From: Mastigias papua
Lineage: Eukaryota; Cnidaria; Scyphozoa; Rhizostomeae; Mastigiidae
Assembly: GCA_964019165.1 (NCBI GenBank)
Contig: OZ025283.1
Coordinates: 3,727,501 to 3,791,500 of the forward strand
Reading direction: 5' to 3'
DNA length: 64,000 nucleotides
Each line of letters opens with the position of its first letter. The stretch's first letter is position 1. Made by a program: the position numbers and the translations under genes. Positions 1-10,654 of the stretch are shown here, piece after piece. Under the pieces are notes generated by a model. The model had not been told where the DNA came from. It did not search any database and was given only the letters and a program-made list of their open reading frames with translations.

Positions 1-1752
1 GCCTACCTTCGAGGGAAACATTTTACGGATGGGAATATCATAAATGGTCGAACATGCGGCGACTCACTTGACGACCTTTACCACCCTCGCATCTGTACAC
101 TCTTGAGGGTGATAAGATCAGGCCGTCTCACAAGCGAGCAAAACGCGTCTATCCTAGCTATATTTGCTTCGACATCGGCTTTAGTTTTCAAAATCATGAA
201 AATTATCTTTTCCTTCAGATTCCATCAGTGCATCACACACAGAATCTCATTCCCATACTATTCTCCCGAGCATGGCCAACGTGATTTCATTAGATTTTGT
301 GCACTTTATTAATCGCTCTCACACAAGCAAAAGAGCTTTCGCAGTCTGTGTTATCTTTTACACAATGTGTTCTTGACCTGGTGATGACAAATCTTGTAGA
401 TATACGCTCTGGTCTGTCGACAAAGAGCATGCTATGATTAACTTGTAAACTGCATTTTTACCCTCCCTCTGTCTGGATCATTCAGTGACTCATTTTTGTG
501 CTCCCATTGTCTCCCCTTACCCCCCTCTATCTGGATGTGCGAAAATAAATGGCATAAACACTATTAAAAGTCTTTTAGGTAGAGCTAATGCTCATTTGAT
601 GAACTTCCTCTGTTTCCATTCCCTAGCAATAATGTCTCAGAGCAGATATGCCAGAGCAATTCATGGAGTACCCAGCAGCAATACTAACAGCTGGACACTT
701 AAATTTTCATTGAACTTCCACCATCTCTTAAACCTAACTAACATAGCAATACATAAATCAGCATCACACCAATTGTTGCATTATCTATACCTCAAAGCTT
801 AGAATTGGTATAGAGTTTGATAGAGAACTGGCACAAAAGTATGATATTCTGAGCATTCCTGAGCAAGGTACTACTAGTGCAATGACTGCTAGATGATTTG
901 ACCTCTCTGACCAGATGTCTGTCCTCCTGGTGTTTCCCTAAAAATTCCTCAATTCTATGGGGTATTAGCCATACCACAAGCTACTTCATTCTTGATGTAG
1001 CTCTCATTTGACAGCCTGATTTCACTACAACTTTACCATGCATGTGACCTTGTAGCTACTTTTTACCCATTCTTTATACAGTATCCAACAGATAGTGACA
1101 TTAGGTGTACTTATAAACTCAGTTCCTAAATCCCAATATCAATAGAGTATTGTGGGGTGAACTTTACACAAAAAAGATAAGATGCCTACTAAGTGCTTTA
1201 CAAATGATAGTGTTAATACTCAGACCATTTGAGTGACAATTTCAGTGCTATCATTAATTATTCTTGTTCTTGGTTACCCTATATTTGTTACCAATAATGA
1301 ATTCATCAAGTTATTTGTGCTTTTCCAAGCTTATCAACCTGATGAGTGTATATCTACAAGAAGTGTCATCACCAGGTCAAGAACGCATTGTGTCAAAGAT
1401 AACACAGACTGCAAAAGCTCTTTTGCTTGTGTGAAAGCGATTAATAAAGTGCACAAAATCTAATGAAATCACGTTGGCCATGCTCGGGAGAATAGTATGG
1501 GAATGAGATTCTGTGTGTGATGCACTGATGGAATCTGAAGGAAAAGATAAGTTTCATGATTTTGAAAACTAAAGCCGATGTCGAAGCAAATATAGCTAGG
1601 ATAGACGCGTTTTGCTCGCTTGTGAGACGGCCTGATCTTATCAACCTCAAGAGTGTACAGATGCGAGGGTGGTAAAGGTCGTCAAGTGAGTCGCCGCATG
1701 TTCGACCATTTATGATATTCCCATCCGTAAAATGTTTCCCTCGAAGGTAGGC
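1..1752. mobile_element. Foldback element with ~0.4-kb terminal inverted repeats
   Basis: Bases 1 to about 406 recur in reverse complement at about 1345-1752 with only scattered differences. The pairing reaches base 1, so the true left end may lie outside the window. The arms contain mirrored 69-codon reading frames that are by-products of the repeat. The roughly 940-bp centre (407-1344) is AT-rich and shows no recognisable protein. Long arms around a non-coding centre fit a non-autonomous foldback or long-TIR DNA transposon. Superfamily is unknown because neither a target duplication nor a transposase can be seen. Confidence 0.8.
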
Positions 1753-1928
1753 ACAGTATTTTTATAATGAAATCATCCATGCCATCTACTGTTTTACTAC
1801 AATTGCGCCAACGAATCTTCGCTCGATTCGCCTGTGAATTCTATTCTATTCTATTTCTTTAGCATCCTCGAGCTGTCGAAGGTTGCCTATCATGGATCTC
1901 CATTTTTCTCTACACTGTGCCTTCCTTT

Positions 1929-4512
1929 TCAACTTTCCCTATTCTTTAATGTTGGTCCATTCCTTGATGTCATCAATCCACAGTCTTCGAGGTCTTCCCT
2001 TTGATTTTTCCCATCTATAAATCCTTCCATGATGTTAACAAACAAATTTCGATTTGGACTTCTTACAATATGGCCAAAGAATGATGATTTTTGTTTAGCG
2101 ATTGTCTTTAATAGAGTGGGTCTCTCATTTATTCCGTCATATACTTGCTTGTCCGTAGTTTTGCTTACCCAGCTAATTTTTAGTATTCTGCGATAGCACC
2201 ATGTTTCAAATGCATTTATTTTTCTTGCTGCTTCTCTGCCTATTGTCCCTGCTTCACAACCATATGTTAATAGTGAAAATATATACGAATTTAGCAGCCT
2301 TTTCTTTGTCTTCATATTTACATTACTTTTCATAAGTTCTTTTAACTCCCAGAATGACTTCTTTGCTATTCATTCCTATTCTCCTCTTGATTTCTTGCAT
2401 GCATCTCGCGTCTGCTGTGATAAGTGTGCCAAGATATTTATATTTATTTACTTGCTCTAATGCTATCCCATTTGACTTTATTGTTGTTTTCGTTCCTGGT
2501 TGCTTATCCATTACCATAACCTTTGTCTTTTTTGCATTCAACTCCATGCCAAAAGCTGCGCAGCTCTCATTTACCTTGTCAACTTGTCTTTGTAAATCTT
2601 CTTCTGTGTTAGCTAGCAATACAGTGTCATCAGCAAATCATATATTATTGATAACCACTCTATTTACAACTAAACCAGTTTCATTCTGCAGGGCTTCATT
2701 TATTAGTTCTTCACTGTACATGTTAAAAAACACTGGAGACAGAACACAGCCTTGTCTGACACCTTTCTCAATTTTAAAACTTTGAGAGTCTTCTGACCTT
2801 CCCCTAATTTGAGCAGTTTGAGACCAATATAGATTTGATATTAATGTTATTTCCTCTGAAGGCACATCATATTTTGTCAGAATCGTGATTAATTTGTTGT
2901 GGTTTACTTTATCAAATGCTTTTTTGTAGTTTATAAAGCATGCAAAGGTCTTTCTGTTTTTGCTGATCATTCTCTCTGTTTAAAGCCTTGTTTGGCATAT
3001 TGCATCTCTTGTTCCTCTACCCTCCCTGAATCCCAATTGATTTTCACTCATCTTTTTTCAGCTAGTGGTGTTATTCGTTTCTTTATAATGTGTAGTAAAA
3101 TCTTAGCAGCATGTGATGTTAAGCTGATTGTTCTATGTTCTGCACAGTCTTTTGTATTTTTACTTTGGGAAGCTGTATAATAATTGATTTAAGAAAATCA
3201 CCTGGTTGTAAACAGGTATTATAGCATTTATTGATAATCCATGTCATCACTTCTATTCCCTTGTTACCCATATTCTGCAAAAATCCTGCTGGAATTTCGC
3301 CTATTCCCGTGGATTTCCCCTGTGGTAGCTTAGTGATGGTTTCCCTTACTTCCATTTCTGAGATGTTCACAGTATTATGCATGTTATTCGTATGTGTACA
3401 TATGACAGGTCTCTCATCTGAATATAACTCTGCGATGTATTCTATCCACCTTTCTAAGATATCTTTTTCATCAAAAAGCATTTTTCCATCTTTATTCTTC
3501 ACACCCTCTGCTGATAGCAACTTCCTAGGCCTAAGCTGTTTTACTTTTTGGAACATTTTTGGGTTGTGTGCTTTTTCCAGTGATTCAATCTCATTGCAAA
3601 TTTCATTATAGTACTCATTTTTGGCTTTTCTACACATTTTCTTAATAGTTTTGGATAGACTTCTATATTTTTCTTCATTTCTTTTCCACATTCTTCTTTC
3701 TTCCATTTTGTCCAATATCTCTTCGGTGATCCAGCTTTGTTTCTTTGTGTATTTTCTTTTGCCACAAACTGTATCTGCAGCTTTAATAAGACATTCCTTA
3801 AGCTTGCTCTAGACTTCATCAAACAATTTTCCCATCATTCGTTGTATCAATTTATCTCTCACTTTCTACCTTGTATTTCTTTTTCATTGTTCCTTTGTCA
3901 AGCTTGGAAACATTGCACTTTTTCTTGAAAATTTGCTCTTTTTAAATCGCTTGAATGTTGTTTTGACATTTATAACAACTGGATTATGATCTGATCAACA
4001 TTCCGCGCCTGGTCGGGCCTTAGCACTTTTTAAACTATTGTGATATCTTCTGTGTATCGTGATGTAATCTTTTTAATTTTTCGTTTTTCCGTCTGGGGCT
4101 GACCAAGTGTGCTTTAAATTTTCTCTCTGTTCAAACCACGTAATGCAAACTATTAAATTATTGCTTATGCAGAACTCTACTAATCTTTCCCCTCTCTCGT
4201 TCGTTTCACCTAGTCCATGCGGTCCTACCACTTCACCTTGTTTTCCTTTCCCGTTGAAATCCCCCATCACTATAACTATGTCATCCCATTTCTTTGCTTC
4301 AATTATTGCATTTTCTACTTCTTCATAAAATTTCTCAATCTCTTCATCTGAATCTGTTGCAGTTGGTGAGTAAATTTGACAAAGCAGAAGTCTTTTGGGC
4401 TTTGATAATAACCTGACAATTATTATTCTTTCAGATTTCAAACTATAATTTATAATGCTTTACATCGCAATGCCTCTCATTACAAAGGCAACGCCTTTCC
4501 TATGTTCATTCC
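1929..4512 (-). pseudogene. LINE-A reverse transcriptase and C-terminal half of endonuclease
   Basis: Minus-strand pieces in order are: 4441-4073, endonuclease with GDFN; about 4070-3960, the endonuclease end with an SDHNPVV motif reached through a frameshift; 3822-3119, connector; 2970-2638, RT with INYKKAFDKV (motif A) and GVRQGCVLSP (motif B); 2619-2323, RT motifs D-E; 2333-1929, the C-terminal region with the LTYGCE and ETWCYRRILKISW motifs common in RTE-like LINEs. The catalytic YADD is broken: a short insertion near 2620-2640 shifts frame between Y and ADD. Several other shifts occur, so this is a dead copy. In an active element the protein would nick target DNA and prime reverse transcription there. 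Confidence 0.85.
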
Positions 4513-4663
4513 TGTAATATTCCTGTGTACGTTTTTAGAACAGATTCAGAAACAACAACCTTCTTGAAACAGAACATAACAAGACTTCTAATTCAACATA
4601 TTTACACACATACAGACATGTCACACTGCTTAGTGTCCTGGGCAGTAGTCTCCAAATACTACA
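4513..4663 (-). repeat. Gypsy 3' LTR
   Basis: 151-bp direct repeat of 8723-8873, starting TGTAATATTCC and ending TACTACA on the plus strand. It differs from its partner at three bases. Preceded by target duplication ATTCC (4508-4512). Confidence 0.96.
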
Positions 4664-4680
4664 TCATTCCCCCTTTTTAA
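4664..4680 (-). other. Gypsy polypurine tract
   Basis: Read on the minus strand, a run of A then G (AAAAAGGGGGAATGA) sits directly next to the 3' LTR, where plus-strand DNA synthesis of an LTR element is primed. The assignment rests on position and purine content. Confidence 0.8.
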
Positions 4681-4691
4681 AAGTTAGTGTC

Positions 4692-7600
4692 TCAACGAAC
4701 AATTTGTGACGGTATTGGTACCCCTAGACGATCAGGTTCTCTACGCAGTCTGTCTGAGCGACGTGCAACAAGTCTTTGCCTTTCTCCGACATTGTCCGTC
4801 CGTTTTGCATCATTGTTATCATAATCATCATCACCATTTTTATGCTGCTTTGTTTCTGGTTCACTGTTTGTTTCATTTTCTAAATTCGAAGGTGTTAGAA
4901 TGCGCTTGAAGTGAGACACGTTGCGAGTTATTTTACGTTTATCATTGTCTTCAACTGTGATACGTGATTTATTTCTATGTACAACAATTAACGGCTTCTC
5001 ATTGAAACGAGGGGTCAGCTTGTTCTGCTTGTCTTGCTTGATAAGAACATAGTCTCCCACTTTAATATCGGAAGGTTTAGCATGTCGCTTTTTGTCAGCA
5101 TAGACTTTATTATATTCGGCCCGTAGTCGTTCATTCTCTACTGCTTCTTTGTGCCGATTTATCGTTTTGTTCTTTACTAACGTTGGTAGTTTTCCATTCA
5201 CTACACGATTAAAAAGCAAGTCTGAGGGGGCGATTTTGGTTGTCGCGTGAGGTGTTGTGCGGTACTGTAGGAGGAATCGATTTAGTTCCTGCTGCCATAT
5301 TCTTTCTTCAACTTTTGCTGTTATCAAAGCACGTCCAAGAGGTTGGTTAAAACGCTCTACTTCAGCATTGCCTTGTGGCCACTTGGGAGTTGCAGTGTCG
5401 TAACTAATACCTAAAGTATGGAGATACCGACGATACGCCTCACTATTGAAAGGTGGACCATTATCTGTGGTGATTGAAAGAGGAATACCGTGAGTAGCGA
5501 AAATCTTGTCAAATTTCGGGATAACAACAGATGCCTTTGTTGATCGAACAATTTCAACCTCCGGATAACGCGAATAACGATCTATAAGAACTAGCAGATA
5601 TTCTCCAGATGGCAGTGGGCCATAAAAATCTGCATGCACCTTCTGCCATGGCCCATCTGGCATGGGGGCCATCCGTATAGGTTCTGGGGGGTTCGGTTGA
5701 CCAGTGGCTTGGCATGGTATACAACGATCAAGAGTCTCTTTCACTAGCTTATCTATTCCAGGAAACCATACCTTCTCACGGAGGAGCGCTTTTGTCTTCA
5801 CTAGACCTTGGTGGGTCTCATGCGCAATGTCTATTGCTTGTTGTTGTAAAGATTCCGGTACAACGATTCGAGAACCACGAAGAACAATATTCTGTGGAGC
5901 AACGATCAGTTCATCCTTTATAGCTAGGAAGGGTTTGACAAGATCGCAGTCCCATTTATTATGACGAATTGCTGCACGTAGACTTTGCATGGTTTTGTCT
6001 GCATCAATGGCTTTCTGAATATCACTAATTGTCATAGCTTTTGGGACAGCTGATAAAGCCAATAGACTTACATATTCATCAGCCATGACTGCATGCTTAG
6101 AGATACTTTCTGAAGATGGGTGACGTGACAGGAAATCTGCAGGGTTGTCTTTCCCTGGTTTGTACACGACCGAAAATGAGTAGGGTTGGAGTCGAAGTAC
6201 CCATCTTTCAATGCGTGCTGATGGCTTAGAATTAACGTTGCCGTAGATGACCTCAAGTGGTTTATGGTCAGTTATTAGGGTGAAATGAGAACCATATATG
6301 TATAAATGGAAATGCTTGATACCCCAAACAATCCCGAGTGCCTCCTTTTCTGTTTGCGAGTAACGTTGCTCGACTGGGGTAAGCGCGCGACTGGCATAAG
6401 CAACGACTTGTGGGGTGTCTGCATCTGACCCTTGTTGACTCAAAATGGCAGAGATGCCAACGGGACTGGCGTCCACGGTTATGAACGTTTCTTTCGTTGT
6501 GTCAAAGTAGGACATAACAGGAGCGCGTGTTAATGCCTTTTTCAGGTGATCAAAAGCAGTCTGATGGCTTGAAGTCCATGTGACACGGGCATTTGTCTTT
6601 ATAAGAACTCGCAATGGCTCCGTAATGGTCGAGTAATTGGGAATATATCTGCTACTGTAGTTCGCCATACCCAGAAAACTCCGAACTTCATGAACGTTTG
6701 TGGGAACTAAGGCATTTTGAAGATCAAGAACCCGAGCTGGATCTGGGGTTGTCCCTTCGGCAGTAAATACTTGACCGAAAAATGATAAAGAGTCAGTCAA
6801 AAGCTTACGTTTTGATGCATTCAAGGTTAAACCATGGTCTGCAAGACGTTTTAGGCAGGCAGAAAGTGCTTGATCATGGTCTTCACGTGTCTTTGCAAAA
6901 ATAATAATATCGTCTGCTAAATTACGGACACCATCTAATCCGTGTAACACCGTCTGTAGTGTATGCTGAAAAAGTTCAGCTTCAGCATTTGTTCCATAGT
7001 TGAGCCGTTTGTATCTATATAACCCAACGTGAGTACTAAATGTGGTTATATATCTGCTGCGTTCATCTAACTCTAACTGATGATATGCTTGAGATAAATC
7101 AAGCTTAGAGAAAAACTTGCATCCATTTAAGGCTTGGCTAATATCCGCAACTGTAGGAATTAAGTAACGAACCCTTTGTATAGCACAATTTGCTTTCCGC
7201 ATATCAACGCATATTCTTACAGTGCCGTCTTTCTTAGGAACCGCGACGATGGCGCTTATCCAAGGGGTCGCTTGGGTGTGAGGGACCTTTTCAATGATGT
7301 CATCTGCTACAAGCTGGTGAATGGCGTGCTTAACCTTCTCTCTGATATGATACGGAATACGCCTTTGCGCCTCCGCAGTCGGCTGAACTGTTTCATCGAT
7401 ATTTAAAGTAATCTGCTGATGTTTCAGTTTGCCTAGGCCATTGAACACATTGCTGTACTTATTAACAATGCTTGTGAGTGCTTTATCCTGCTTTTGTGGT
7501 AAATTAGGTGTGCTGTTTGCCGCCAATTTGCAAAGATTAAGACTTATTAACCCTAACTCTTGTGCTGTTTGCGCGCTCAGCAAGTTGCCACTGTTGCTGC

Positions 7601-8678
7601 TGTTAATCACAAAGAACGTTGCAACAGCGTAGCGTTTCTTTGTTTCTATGACTGCTTGGAATTTGCCTTTTAAAGTAACAGGTTTTGGTGAACTGTAGGG
7701 GAACGCTTTTGCACGAGTTTCAAGTAAATGTGCATCTTTCATACGCAGGAATGTTCCGTGATCAATTACATTTATGCTAGCCCCTGTATCGATAAGAATA
7801 TCAAAGGAATGTCCTAAGACTTTAATGGTAGCATGGGGACGTGTAGTTTTGCTATCACGAACAGGATAGAGGTACTCGTCATCAGTATCAGACTGGGCAT
7901 GGACAAGCTGTTTTACTTGGGTGCGTTGTCTCGAACGTGAGAAATTCTGAGAGCGCAATTGCCCTGATTTGTGACCTTTCTTTGGCTTTCCACGACAATA
8001 TCTTGCGAAATGATTAATTTTCCCGCAATTATGACACTCTTTCCCTTTTGCAGGACAGGTGTTGAGATGAGGGGTAGGGCCACCACAATTTAGGCAATTT
8101 TTGGGTTTCGCGGAGAGTTTCGACATCTGTTCTTTCCCCTCTATTTCGGCAGACTGAAATTTGCTAATTTCGTCTCGACGACCATCAAGAAGCATGGCTT
8201 TAAGGTCATAACTAGGGTCACGTAAGGCCTGTTTGCGAATACGGGTTGACGTACCCCCTATTATAATCTGTTCTTCCAACTCAAAGTCTAAGTTGGTAAA
8301 TTCACATGGTTCGGCTAAAGTTCTCAAACGCGTATGGTATTGATCAAGAGTTTTATCTTTTTGCTGAAAAGCTTTACGAAAAACATAAACATCATAACTG
8401 ACATTTTTCTGTGGTTGAAAATGCTGTGTAAGTTTTTCTTTGGCTGTTTCAAAATCATTAGCTTCACCGGTATCAGGTAGCTGAGCAAAGATGTCGCGAA
8501 CCCGTGAGCCAGCTTGGTAGAGGAGAAGAGCTCGTTTACGTGCATTACTAGTAATGCCAGATGCAGCTAGGAACATGTCAAAATCCATAAGCCATTTCCG
8601 CCATCGAGTAGCAAGACTCGCGCCAACTTCAACATCGGGGTTGAATTCGGGCATGGGATGTAGCGAAATGCTGGACAT
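4692..8678 (-). CDS. gag-pol: Gag-Pol polyprotein of Ty3/gypsy element (1328 aa)
   Basis: Single open frame without stops. In order: a gag-like region (1-190); two zinc knuckles, at 195-208 (a variant spacing) and 215-228 (canonical CX2CX4HX4C); aspartic protease DTGAS at about 297-301; reverse transcriptase (about 435-640) with SKLDLSQAY (motif A) and LADDI at 587-591 (YADD position with Leu for Tyr); RNase H with TVDAS near 734-738 and TDHKPL near 803; integrase zinc motif (His 953 and 956, Cys 986 and 989); and a catalytic D1016, D1072, E1108 triad with exact D-35-E spacing. Gag and Pol are fused in frame, so no frameshift is required. The product would form particles, copy the RNA and integrate the cDNA. 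The ATG at 8678 lies about 45 bp inside the 5' LTR edge. All key residues appear present, so this copy could be functional. Confidence 0.97.
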   Translation of the reverse strand: MSSISLHPMPEFNPDVEVGASLATRWRKWLMDFDMFLAASGITSNARKRALLLYQAGSRVRDIFAQLPDTGEANDFETAKEKLTQHFQPQKNVSYDVYVFRKAFQQKDKTLDQYHTRLRTLAEPCEFTNLDFELEEQIIIGGTSTRIRKQALRDPSYDLKAMLLDGRRDEISKFQSAEIEGKEQMSKLSAKPKNCLNCGGPTPHLNTCPAKGKECHNCGKINHFARYCRGKPKKGHKSGQLRSQNFSRSRQRTQVKQLVHAQSDTDDEYLYPVRDSKTTRPHATIKVLGHSFDILIDTGASINVIDHGTFLRMKDAHLLETRAKAFPYSSPKPVTLKGKFQAVIETKKRYAVATFFVINSSNSGNLLSAQTAQELGLISLNLCKLAANSTPNLPQKQDKALTSIVNKYSNVFNGLGKLKHQQITLNIDETVQPTAEAQRRIPYHIREKVKHAIHQLVADDIIEKVPHTQATPWISAIVAVPKKDGTVRICVDMRKANCAIQRVRYLIPTVADISQALNGCKFFSKLDLSQAYHQLELDERSRYITTFSTHVGLYRYKRLNYGTNAEAELFQHTLQTVLHGLDGVRNLADDIIIFAKTREDHDQALSACLKRLADHGLTLNASKRKLLTDSLSFFGQVFTAEGTTPDPARVLDLQNALVPTNVHEVRSFLGMANYSSRYIPNYSTITEPLRVLIKTNARVTWTSSHQTAFDHLKKALTRAPVMSYFDTTKETFITVDASPVGISAILSQQGSDADTPQVVAYASRALTPVEQRYSQTEKEALGIVWGIKHFHLYIYGSHFTLITDHKPLEVIYGNVNSKPSARIERWVLRLQPYSFSVVYKPGKDNPADFLSRHPSSESISKHAVMADEYVSLLALSAVPKAMTISDIQKAIDADKTMQSLRAAIRHNKWDCDLVKPFLAIKDELIVAPQNIVLRGSRIVVPESLQQQAIDIAHETHQGLVKTKALLREKVWFPGIDKLVKETLDRCIPCQATGQPNPPEPIRMAPMPDGPWQKVHADFYGPLPSGEYLLVLIDRYSRYPEVEIVRSTKASVVIPKFDKIFATHGIPLSITTDNGPPFNSEAYRRYLHTLGISYDTATPKWPQGNAEVERFNQPLGRALITAKVEERIWQQELNRFLLQYRTTPHATTKIAPSDLLFNRVVNGKLPTLVKNKTINRHKEAVENERLRAEYNKVYADKKRHAKPSDIKVGDYVLIKQDKQNKLTPRFNEKPLIVVHRNKSRITVEDNDKRKITRNVSHFKRILTPSNLENETNSEPETKQHKNGDDDYDNNDAKRTDNVGERQRLVARRSDRLRREPDRLGVPIPSQIVR

Positions 8679-8702
8679 GGTGCAAAATACTACAAACGAT
8701 GT

Positions 8703-8720
8703 GACTTAATCCTCGTCGCC
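8703..8720 (-). other. Gypsy primer-binding-site candidate
   Basis: Minus-strand sequence just inside the 5' LTR, after two spacer bases, reads TGGCGACGAGGATTAAG. It starts with the TGG expected for pairing to a tRNA CCA end. I cannot assign the tRNA. Confidence 0.6.
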
Positions 8721-8722
8721 AG

Positions 8723-8873
8723 TGTAATATTCCTGTGTACGTTTTTAGAACAGATTCAGAAACAACAACCTTCTTGAAACAGAACATAACAAGACTTCTA
8801 ATTGAACGTATTTACACACATACAGACATGTCACACTGCTTAGTGTCCTGGGCACTAGTCTCCAAATACTACA
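8723..8873 (-). repeat. Gypsy 5' LTR
   Basis: 151-bp partner of 4513-4663. Followed on the plus strand by ATTCC (8874-8878), the second copy of the target duplication. On the minus strand it is upstream of gag-pol and would supply the promoter. Confidence 0.96.
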
Positions 8874-9191
8874 ATTCCTACCTGCAAAGATGACGCTAAA
8901 GTCTTCATTATTGGGTAAATGGTATCTAAAGCGTCCTCTATCTTTCCAGAATGTTTCTGATACCCCTAATACATCTATATTCATTCTTATCATTTCTTTG
9001 GCAATATTTGCAAGTTTTCCAGCCAGATATAGGCTTCTCACATTCCATGTAGATATTTTCAAGTAGTCGCTGGATGTCGGTGCATGTCTACCTGCTGGGA
9101 CACAGTCCATCCACCGGGCCGGACTAAAGAGCCGATGGGCATCACCACGCCTTTTGCCAAGCTCTATACTATGCCTGTTTAGCATTTCCAT
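8874..9191 (-). pseudogene. LINE-A N-terminal half of APE endonuclease
   Basis: The minus-strand frame from ATG 9191 carries LKISTWNVRSL, the first catalytic block of APE-like endonucleases, followed about 30 residues on by IDVLGVSETFW, the second block with its Glu. The frame then runs into the gypsy LTR at 8873, so residues beyond about 106 are LTR-encoded and not part of the LINE. The continuation (GDFN and SDH blocks) is found at 4512-3960. Just upstream of the ATG are two hairpins at 9201-9309. Confidence 0.85.
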
Positions 9192-9200
9192 GATAATTCT

Positions 9201-9309
9201 TAGGGGCTGTTTAGGAAAAGCAGGCCCCTAGAACTACTTTTTCCCGCAGTGGCTGCTAACTAGCTTGTCACCGCTATCCGTTGATTTTTGCAAATTCCTC
9301 CGGATAGCG
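9201..9309 (-). other. Two hairpins in the LINE-A 5' leader
   Basis: TAGGGGC (9201-9207) pairs with GCCCCTA (9224-9230), ending only about 10 bases before the endonuclease ATG at 9191 on the minus strand. Further upstream, CGCTATCCG (9272-9280) pairs perfectly with CGGATAGCG (9301-9309) around a 20-base loop. LINE 5' leaders can carry structured RNAs, including HDV-like ribozymes, but I could not build a convincing ribozyme fold here. Confidence 0.4.
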
Positions 9310-9924
9310 ATAGGAATGCTCTGCTATTGACTAAAAAGTTCCTCTACCAGGGGCATTTACCACTACCCTGCTGCTAATAGTGGGATTTTTATTCGAGGTT
9401 TACTCCTCTGGATCCCCCGTGTTAAGCGTAAAACAGTTTCACCTCTTGTAGGATGTGGTTCTTCACCACGCACGGACGGTCTTCTTCCCACAGAGGCTTT
9501 ATTTGACGCATGAGGTGGAGCTGGGATAGGGACACTAGTGACAGGGGAGAGGCTTTAGTTTTACGCATCCACCTGTGAATGGTACTAATCCTCTAGAGCC
9601 CTTGAGACCCACCTGTGAATACCTAAACAACTTTAGGCCCGATGACGAAGCATAGGTTTTGTAAAGTGTGTTATAACACCAATACACGGTACATTGCCAT
9701 CCGAGTGATCAACATTTATTCTACGGAGCCTGATTTAAAATGGAATCCATGTTACTGTCCATTTTCGACCGTATCTTAAGCAGAACAATGGCAAAAATGA
9801 ATGAGTAGCTTTTTCCCCGTACTGAGCATTGTTGGTGATAAATCTGGAACATCACTTGCCTCGTTTTGGCGAGAGGCCGAGCCCTTTCTACGTCAATGTG
9901 AAAAGGGTCTATTCGAAATAATAA
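9310..9924. other. LINE-A leader and unassigned DNA
   Basis: To about 9640 this is probably the remaining 5' leader of LINE-A, more GC-rich than its surroundings and with two close repeats of CACCTGTGAAT (about 9569 and 9610). From 9640 to 9924 I see no gene or repeat boundary. Confidence 0.35.
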
Positions 9925-10189
9925 TAACTGATCCAAAATGAACCTATTCGATTTTATGATGATGGTTATCAGAAGTATTTTTTTTCGTTTTATAATTTTG
10001 ATTTCCGTAGGTCGTCGTATTGTGTTCCCTTTAAAGTTGTCATACGTGTCGGTTGCTTTTCTCTTTCTCTCTTTATTAGGTTTTCATTTTCCTTTTATAT
10101 TTATATGTATAATCTCCTTTGATCTGTAAAGTAATGGACAGTTAAAACATTTAAGAGGATCTTGATTGTCTATATATAAACATGTACAA

Positions 10190-10500
10190 ACATAGAAATA
10201 TATACATATAGATAGATATAAGTCCATACATACCTATATATGTATACATACAAATACATAGATGTAATTACATAGATATACATACACACATGAATGTATA
10301 CATACAAATACATACATACAAATACATACATGCAACTACATGCATAAACTTACATGCATAAACCTGCATATACAAAAAACTGAATACATACAAATGCATA
10401 CATAAAAATACATACCTACAAATAAATACATACATCTCTACATGCATAACTTAAACATACATAAAACTGTACATTTAAGACTGCATATATACAACAAAGT
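10190..10500. repeat. Degenerate ATACA-type simple repeat
   Basis: Irregular array of TACATA, CATACAAATA and related words. The same kind of region sits at the same place in R1 copy 2 (about 14760-15140), so it belongs to R1 and not to the flanking DNA. Confidence 0.8.
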
Positions 10501-10654
10501 AGATACATAAACCTACATATATTTCATACAATAATTTTGTATATAATCTCTGTTAATGTGTGAAGTGATGTACAGTTACAAATTTATTGAGGCAGGCAGA
10601 CAGGCTTTGATCGTATATATGGCGTTAAGTATAACAAGATGAGGGAAAGATATA

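Larger units (their letters stand above)
4513..8873 (-). mobile_element. Ty3/gypsy LTR retrotransposon, near-intact, inserted in LINE-A
   Basis: A 4361-bp element bounded by 151-bp direct LTRs (4513-4663 and 8723-8873) that begin TG and end CA and differ at only three bases. ATTCC directly precedes the left LTR (4508-4512) and directly follows the right LTR (8874-8878): a 5-bp target duplication as expected for Ty3/gypsy. Read on the minus strand it has a primer-binding-site candidate next to the 5' LTR, one uninterrupted gag-pol frame, and a polypurine tract next to the 3' LTR. There is no env-like frame. About 2% LTR divergence and an intact frame indicate the youngest insertion in this part of the window. 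Confidence 0.96.
1838..9640 (-). mobile_element. LINE-A: RTE-like non-LTR retrotransposon, decayed, split by a gypsy element
   Basis: Minus-strand element with an APE-type endonuclease upstream of a reverse transcriptase. The 3' part lies at 1838-4512 and the 5' part from 8874 rightward; the two halves of the endonuclease become contiguous when the LTR element 4513-8873 and one ATTCC copy are removed. The 3' end carries a short tandem tail (read as repeated AATAG on the minus strand, 1838-1857), typical of RTE and CR1-like LINEs. The endonuclease resembles the CFDP2-type proteins derived from RTE elements, which is why I favour RTE. The 5' boundary near 9640 is only estimated. Frameshifts make it inactive. 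Confidence 0.75.

Noticed and set aside
485..977. Frames of 105 and 61 codons in the foldback centre
   Set aside because: No motif, low-complexity composition, and located in a non-coding foldback element.
2354..3928. Plus-strand frames of 60-143 codons opposite LINE-A
   Set aside because: Shadows of the minus-strand RT, whose motifs are clear.
4692..8678. Endogenous retrovirus interpretation of the LTR element
   Set aside because: No envelope-like frame is present and the architecture is that of a Ty3/gypsy retrotransposon.
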